Source: Pseudomonadota bacterium (GTDB taxonomy: Bacteria; Pseudomonadota; Alphaproteobacteria; Caulobacterales; Caulobacteraceae). Taken from it: a stretch of DNA of 27,039 nucleotides. Made by a program: the position numbers and the translations under genes. The stretch is taken from assembly GCA_023434015.1 (NCBI GenBank), contig JAEYTM010000327.1, forward strand, positions 1-27,039, read 5' to 3'. This document shows, in pieces, positions 23,376-27,039 of this stretch (position 1 is the stretch's first letter; each line of letters starts with the position of its first letter). Below the pieces are notes generated by a model. The model was not told where the DNA came from, made no database searches, and worked only from the letters and a program-made list of their open reading frames with translations.

Positions 23376-24317
23376 ATGACCTCGCGCCTGGTCGCCGTGA
23401 CCGGGGCCACCGGGTTCCTCGGCCGGCATCTGGTCCGGGCGCTCGCCGACGACGGTTGGACCGTGCGCATCCTTGCCCGCCGCGATCCGATTGATCCACT
23501 CTGGGCCGGCATCGAGCCGGAGGCGGTGCTCGGCGGCCTCGCCGACGAGGCTGCCCTGCGGCGGCTGTGCGACGGCGCGGACGCGGTGATCCACACCGCC
23601 GGACTGGTCAAGGCGCGCAGCCGCGCCGCTTTCGACGAGGTCAACGTGGACGGCGCGCGCCGGGTCGCGGCAGCCGCCGGCCGGACGCCCCACGTGGTGC
23701 TGGTTTCCAGCCTGGCCGCGCGCGAACCTCATCTGTCCCCCTACGCCGCCAGCAAGCGCGGCGGCGAGGTCGCTGCGGCGGCCATCCTCGGTGACAGGCT
23801 GACGGTGGTCCGCCCGCCGGCCATCTACGGCCCCGGCGACCGCGAAACCCTGCCGCTGTTCCGTGCCGCGGCGACGAGCCCGGTTCTGCCGGTGCTGGAC
23901 GCCCGCGCGCGGATCGCGTTGATCCACGTGGCCGACGCGGCCCGCCAGATCGCCGCCCTCGCCGCCGCGCCGCCCGCCGGAGGCGTCTGGGCGCTCTGCG
24001 ACGGCCGCCCCGCCGGCGACAGCTGGATCGAACTGATGACCGCCGCCGCCGAAGCTTTCGGCCGCAGTCCGCGCCTGGTGCGCGTCCCGGACGTTCTGCT
24101 GAAGGTCATCGCGGCCGCGAGCCAGGCCGGATCGCGGCTGGCGGGCGCGCCGCCGATGCTGACGCTCGGCAAGGTGCGCGAACTGCTGCATCCGGACTGG
24201 AGCCTGACGGCGGATGAACAGCCCGCCGGCCTTCCGGCCGCGACCTTCGGCCTCGCTGACGGGTTTGCCGATATGGTGGAAAGGTGCGCGGTCGCCGGTT
24301 TGCGACGGCAAACCTAA
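23376..24317 (+). CDS. cerR: NAD(P)-dependent epimerase-fold ceramide reductase (CerR-like)
   Basis: A 313-residue extended SDR protein with the nucleotide loop TGATGFLG (9-16), HTAGLVKARSR, Ser111/Ser112 in VSSLAARE and the catalytic pair Tyr123/Lys127 in SPYAASK. In Caulobacter the gene at this place, between acpR and aasR, is needed for ceramide formation and is thought to reduce the 3-keto group after N-acylation; it is not a KdsR-type 3-ketosphinganine reductase of eukaryotes. I transfer that role on motif and order. It begins 3 bases after aasR. Its last codons contain the first of three TGCGAC words of a possible control site for the next operon. Confidence 0.88.
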   Translation: MTSRLVAVTGATGFLGRHLVRALADDGWTVRILARRDPIDPLWAGIEPEAVLGGLADEAALRRLCDGADAVIHTAGLVKARSRAAFDEVNVDGARRVAAAAGRTPHVVLVSSLAAREPHLSPYAASKRGGEVAAAAILGDRLTVVRPPAIYGPGDRETLPLFRAAATSPVLPVLDARARIALIHVADAARQIAALAAAPPAGGVWALCDGRPAGDSWIELMTAAAEAFGRSPRLVRVPDVLLKVIAAASQAGSRLAGAPPMLTLGKVRELLHPDWSLTADEQPAGLPAATFGLADGFADMVERCAVAGLRRQT

Positions 24318-24339
24318 GAATCTGCGACCAAAATGCGAC
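24301..24339. promoter_or_regulatory. Three phased TGCGAC repeats upstream of acpR-spt
   Basis: TGCGAC occurs at 24301-24306, 24323-24328 and 24334-24339, spaced 22 and 11 bases apart, so all three face the same side of the helix. The last two read CTGCGAC-CAAA-ATGCGAC: 7-base direct repeats with a 4-base A-rich spacer. That is the layout of PhoB-type boxes, although the words differ from the E. coli consensus at two positions. The 103-base gap before acpR could hold its promoter. A response regulator of the OmpR/PhoB family is the natural candidate. Confidence 0.5.
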
Positions 24340-24420
24340 GTTGAGGTGGAATTCCTGTCTTGGGTTGCTTAGCTGTGCACGGGGTCGTGATGACTCGGTC
24401 GTTGGGGGAGGCGACTGCCC

Positions 24421-24675
24421 ATGGGTGAATTGGTGACGGATCTCACCGTCCGCGAGATTGCCCGTGCGGCTGAAACGGTCCTCGGCCGCCCCGTGCGCGT
24501 CACGGACGACACGGATATCGCCCGCGACCTCGCTGTGGACTCTCTCGCGCTGATGAACATTGTCATGGAACTGGAAGATCGATTCGACCTGTCGATTCCG
24601 CTCGATCGGCTGGCTGTCGTCCAGACCGTGGGCGATCTTTCCGGATTGGTTAACGAACTTCGAGTGAAGGCTTAG
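24421..24675 (+). CDS. acpR: Dedicated acyl carrier protein for sphingolipid synthesis (AcpR-like)
   Basis: An 84-residue acidic four-helix protein with the phosphopantetheine site AVDSLALMN (Ser41) and the following helix IVMELEDRFDLSIP, standard for acyl carrier proteins. It starts MGELVTDLTVREIARAAETVL. Directly followed by spt (3-base gap), it should carry the acyl chain made by AasR and hand it to Spt, which therefore uses acyl-ACP rather than acyl-CoA, as I recall for Caulobacter. The ATG at 24421 has GGGGGAGG about ten bases upstream. A 103-base gap after cerR, longer than any other in the aasR-to-spt run, suggests its own promoter. Confidence 0.93.
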   Translation: MGELVTDLTVREIARAAETVLGRPVRVTDDTDIARDLAVDSLALMNIVMELEDRFDLSIPLDRLAVVQTVGDLSGLVNELRVKA

Positions 24676-24678
24676 AGC

Positions 24679-25896
24679 ATGGGATTGCTCGACAAGCATC
24701 TGGCGCACAGCGAAGCCTATGGGGCGATCCGCCGTTTCGGCGCCGATCCGTTCAACGTGCGCTTCGACGAGATCCTCTCCCCGACCGAAGGTCGGCTGGA
24801 CGGCCGCCGGACCATACTGCTCGGCACCAACAACTACCTGGGCCTGACCTTCGACCCGGACTGCATCGAAGCGTCGGCCGAAGCCGTGCGCACCTGGGGC
24901 ACCGGCACAACCGGCTCGCGGATCGCCAACGGCAGCTTCGACGGCCACCTGGCGATGGAAGAGTCCCTGGCCAGGTTCTATGGCCGCAAGCACGCCATGG
25001 TCTTCACCACCGGCTATCAGGCCAACCTGGGCATCCTGTCGGCCCTGGTGGGCCGGGGCGATCACCTGATCCTCGACGCCGACAGCCACGCCAGCATCTA
25101 CGACGGCGCGCGCCTCGGCTATTCCGAGGTCATCCGCTTCCGCCACAACGACCCCGAAGACCTCTATAAGCGTCTCAAGCGCCTGGACGGCGCGCCGGGC
25201 GAACGCCTGATCGTCGTGGAAGGCATCTATTCCATGATGGGCGACGTGGCACCGCTGAAGGAGATCGTCGCGGTCAAGCGCGAGATGGGCGCCTATCTGC
25301 TGGTCGACGAGGCGCACTCCATGGGCGTCCTCGGCGAGCGCGGGCGCGGCCTGGCGGAAGCCGCCGAGGTCGAGGCCGACGTCGACTTCATCGTGGGCAC
25401 CTTCTCCAAGAGCCTGGGCGCCATCGGCGGCTTCGCCGTCGCCGACGCCGACGACTTCGACATCCTGCGGGTGGTCAGCCGCCCGTACATGTTCACGGCC
25501 TCCCTGCCCCCGGCCATCGTCGCCTCCACCTTGAAGGCGCTGGAACGGGTCGAAAAGGATACCGGCCTGCGCCGTCAGCTCGCCGCCAATTCGGAGCGGC
25601 TGTTCGAGGGGCTCAAGGCCCTGGGCTACATCACCGGCCCGAAGGCCAGCCCCATCGTCGCCGTGGTCATGCCCGACCAGCCCAGCGCGCTGGCCATGTG
25701 GAACGCCCTGCTCGCCAACGGCGTCTATCTGAACCTCGCCCTGCCGCCGGCGACGCCGGACAACCGGCCGCTGCTGCGTTCCAGCGTCAGCGCCGCCCAT
25801 ACGCCGGCGCAGATCGACGAGGTGCTGTCGGTGTTCCAGTCCGTGGGACGCGAACTCGGCCTGCTGCCCGCCGCCACCCAGCGCGCTTCGGCCTAG
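24679..25896 (+). CDS. spt: Serine palmitoyltransferase
   Basis: A 405-residue PLP enzyme of the alpha-oxoamine synthase family that condenses serine with an acyl thioester to 3-keto-sphinganine, the committed step of sphingolipid synthesis. The PLP lysine is Lys244 in GTFSKSLGAIGGF, Asp210 and His213 lie in LVDEAHSMG, and the ring-stacking His137 is in DADSHASIYDG. GTNNYLGL and GTGTTGSRIANG are typical substrate-site segments. Spacing of these residues agrees with the well-studied Sphingomonas enzyme. Related AOS enzymes (KBL, BioF, ALAS) are less likely because of the adjacent dedicated ACP and the cerR/aasR neighbours. Its stop overlaps that of the convergent Tam41-like gene by 4 bases. 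Confidence 0.96.
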   Translation: MGLLDKHLAHSEAYGAIRRFGADPFNVRFDEILSPTEGRLDGRRTILLGTNNYLGLTFDPDCIEASAEAVRTWGTGTTGSRIANGSFDGHLAMEESLARFYGRKHAMVFTTGYQANLGILSALVGRGDHLILDADSHASIYDGARLGYSEVIRFRHNDPEDLYKRLKRLDGAPGERLIVVEGIYSMMGDVAPLKEIVAVKREMGAYLLVDEAHSMGVLGERGRGLAEAAEVEADVDFIVGTFSKSLGAIGGFAVADADDFDILRVVSRPYMFTASLPPAIVASTLKALERVEKDTGLRRQLAANSERLFEGLKALGYITGPKASPIVAVVMPDQPSALAMWNALLANGVYLNLALPPATPDNRPLLRSSVSAAHTPAQIDEVLSVFQSVGRELGLLPAATQRASA

Positions 25897-26804
25897 GCCC
25901 GTCGGGCCCGCCACAGCCGCCAGAGCACTCCCGGCGCCGCCAGGATCGGATGACGCTCCCGCCAGGGCGTCACCGGCACCGGCAGGCCCGTATGCCGCTC
26001 GATCTTCCACGCCGCGTACCGCGCCGCCCCGTCGAAGGTGAAGGCCGCCTTCAGCAGGCGCGCGACGTTGAGCGGTTTCCCCACCCGCTGCCGCGCCGCC
26101 CAGGCCCGCTCCAGACGCCGACGCTCGACGGCGTCGAGCTGCGGAGAGACCACCGTCCCTGCCCCATGCCCGATGCCCGCGCGCGCCCAGGCGAGCGGCA
26201 GCAGAGCCTCATAGCGGCCGGGATTGAACGCCAGCACCTGGTCGACACGCCCGGAGCTCTCGACGCGCAGCTCGGCCGAATAGGTGCGCCGGAACAGCGC
26301 CTTCCAGAACTCCAGCGGCGCGCCCTGCGCCGGCCCCAGGGCTGCGGCGAAGCGACCTGCGGTCACGGCCGCCGCCGCGATGGCGGCTTCCACCTCCACC
26401 GCCACCGACGGAGCGTCGCTCCAGATCAGCGCCGAGGGCTGAACGAACCGCGCCCAGATGGTGGTGTCGAGCGCCGCGCCCTCGGCCGCCCGCCGGAAGA
26501 CATCCAGCGGCATGACGGCCACCTTGGCCCTGAGGGTGCGGCCGCCGACCAACCGCTCGTGATAGCCCACCTCCGGCCAGAACCGTCGCTCCAGCAGGCC
26601 GCGCAGGCCGCGGCGGTGCGGCGCGCCGGTCAGCAGGTAGAAGTCGAGGACGCCGTCGAGTTCGCCGGTGCGCAGGTTGGAGCCGTAGAACAGCACCGCC
26701 ACCACGCCATGGTCGCGCGCCAGATCGGCGGCGAAGGCCCGCACCTCGGCCGGGACCGGCTGGGCGAGCTCCGCCCTCACGAAGGCCGCCAGGCCGTCGC
26801 TCAC
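25893..26804 (-). CDS. Tam41-like nucleotidyltransferase, candidate ceramide head-group enzyme (CpgC-like)
   Basis: A 303-residue protein with a nucleotidyltransferase-type start: GVVAVLFYGSNLRTGELDGVLDFYLL (about 33-58), giving a Gly-Ser (41-42) followed by Asp50 and Asp54. The segment LRAKVAVMPLDVF...TTIWARFVQPSALIW (91-128) parallels the region in Tam41, the mitochondrial phosphatidate cytidylyltransferase, where the enzyme binds lipid. No signal peptide or membrane helix is seen. In Caulobacter the gene next to spt, as I recall, is one of three (cpgABC) needed for ceramide phosphoglycerate. A reaction activating phosphorylated ceramide with a nucleotide is an inference, not shown. GTG start at 26804 overlaps the upstream stop (GTGA). 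Confidence 0.7.
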   Translation of the reverse strand: MSDGLAAFVRAELAQPVPAEVRAFAADLARDHGVVAVLFYGSNLRTGELDGVLDFYLLTGAPHRRGLRGLLERRFWPEVGYHERLVGGRTLRAKVAVMPLDVFRRAAEGAALDTTIWARFVQPSALIWSDAPSVAVEVEAAIAAAAVTAGRFAAALGPAQGAPLEFWKALFRRTYSAELRVESSGRVDQVLAFNPGRYEALLPLAWARAGIGHGAGTVVSPQLDAVERRRLERAWAARQRVGKPLNVARLLKAAFTFDGAARYAAWKIERHTGLPVPVTPWRERHPILAAPGVLWRLWRARRA

Positions 26805-27039
26805 GGAACCACGAACTCCAGGGCCGGGCCGGCGCGCACGCTGAGGTCTCCTCCGGCGTAGGTTTCTCCGTCGAGCACGAATTCGCCCGGCCAGGACAGC
26901 CGGAACGCATCCACGTCGGCGCGATCATAGCCCGCTTCGCTCAGCCAGTCGGCCTGGCGGCCGGCGAGCAGGATCGGCAGGGCGGCATGCAGCCGCCGCG
27001 GCGGCGCCGCCCCGGTCAGCAGCTTGAGGCCGTCCCGCG
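26801..27039 (-). CDS. Lipid kinase (diacylglycerol-kinase-like) C-terminus, candidate ceramide kinase (CpgB-like), partial
   Basis: Only the last 78 residues are inside the window; the gene enters from the right edge. The end reads WPGEFVLDGETYAGGDLSVRAGPALEFVVP, the typical C-terminal strand pair of the diacylglycerol/sphingosine kinase family, where the acidic residue in LDGE helps phosphotransfer. The ATP-binding domain is out of view. Its stop overlaps the GTG of the Tam41-like gene, so both are made together. In Caulobacter a distinct ceramide kinase sits at the matching place two genes from spt. That identity is inferred from position and family end only. Confidence 0.6.
   Translation of the reverse strand, partial: RDGLKLLTGAAPPRRLHAALPILLAGRQADWLSEAGYDRADVDAFRLSWPGEFVLDGETYAGGDLSVRAGPALEFVVP

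Overview
The window is a high-GC chromosomal segment of an alphaproteobacterium, most likely a member of the Caulobacteraceae (Caulobacter/Phenylobacterium type). The evidence is an HWE-family histidine kinase, a DUF3126 protein, a TorF-family porin, GTP-type PEP carboxykinase, and above all a bacterial ceramide-synthesis cluster in the order aasR-cerR-acpR-spt, the arrangement I recall from Caulobacter. No tRNA, rRNA, CRISPR array or complete insertion sequence was seen.

Left part (1-9.8 kb): accessory and regulatory genes. A DUF4402 protein runs off the left edge. It is followed by an apparently intact phage terminase small/large pair with no other packaging or structural genes. Then come a DUF1428 protein, a small unknown protein, a MASE1-GAF-HWE sensor kinase, and an ArsR regulator with two tandem SRPBCC (AHSA1-like) proteins and a YCII protein. 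Next is a phage-like regulatory island: three tightly overlapping small genes divergent from an S24-type repressor, with a nearly symmetric operator region between them. A small coding region of doubtful status and the broken remains of an SRAP (YedK/HMCES) gene follow.

Middle (9.75-18.1 kb): mostly core metabolism. It holds DUF3126, serine O-acetyltransferase (cysE), a Nudix hydrolase divergent from a nitroreductase across a perfect inverted repeat, queF, a TorF-like outer-membrane protein with a strong intrinsic terminator, a membrane-anchored nucleotide-sugar 4,6-dehydratase, and pckG.

Right part (18.3-27 kb): an envelope-lipid region. A co-directional run holds a UDP-glucuronate 4-epimerase-like enzyme, two lipoproteins (one SNase-like), a Wzx-like flippase, acyl-ACP synthetase (aasR), ceramide reductase (cerR), a dedicated acyl carrier protein (acpR) and serine palmitoyltransferase (spt). 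From the opposite strand a Tam41-like nucleotidyltransferase converges on spt, preceded by the C-terminus of a lipid kinase. These two fit the Caulobacter ceramide-phosphoglycerate head-group genes. AasR would load AcpR, Spt would condense acyl-AcpR with serine, and CerR would reduce the ketone. The N-acyltransferase (cerS) is not in the window. Three TGCGAC words in helical phase lie upstream of acpR-spt and suggest control by an OmpR/PhoB-type regulator.
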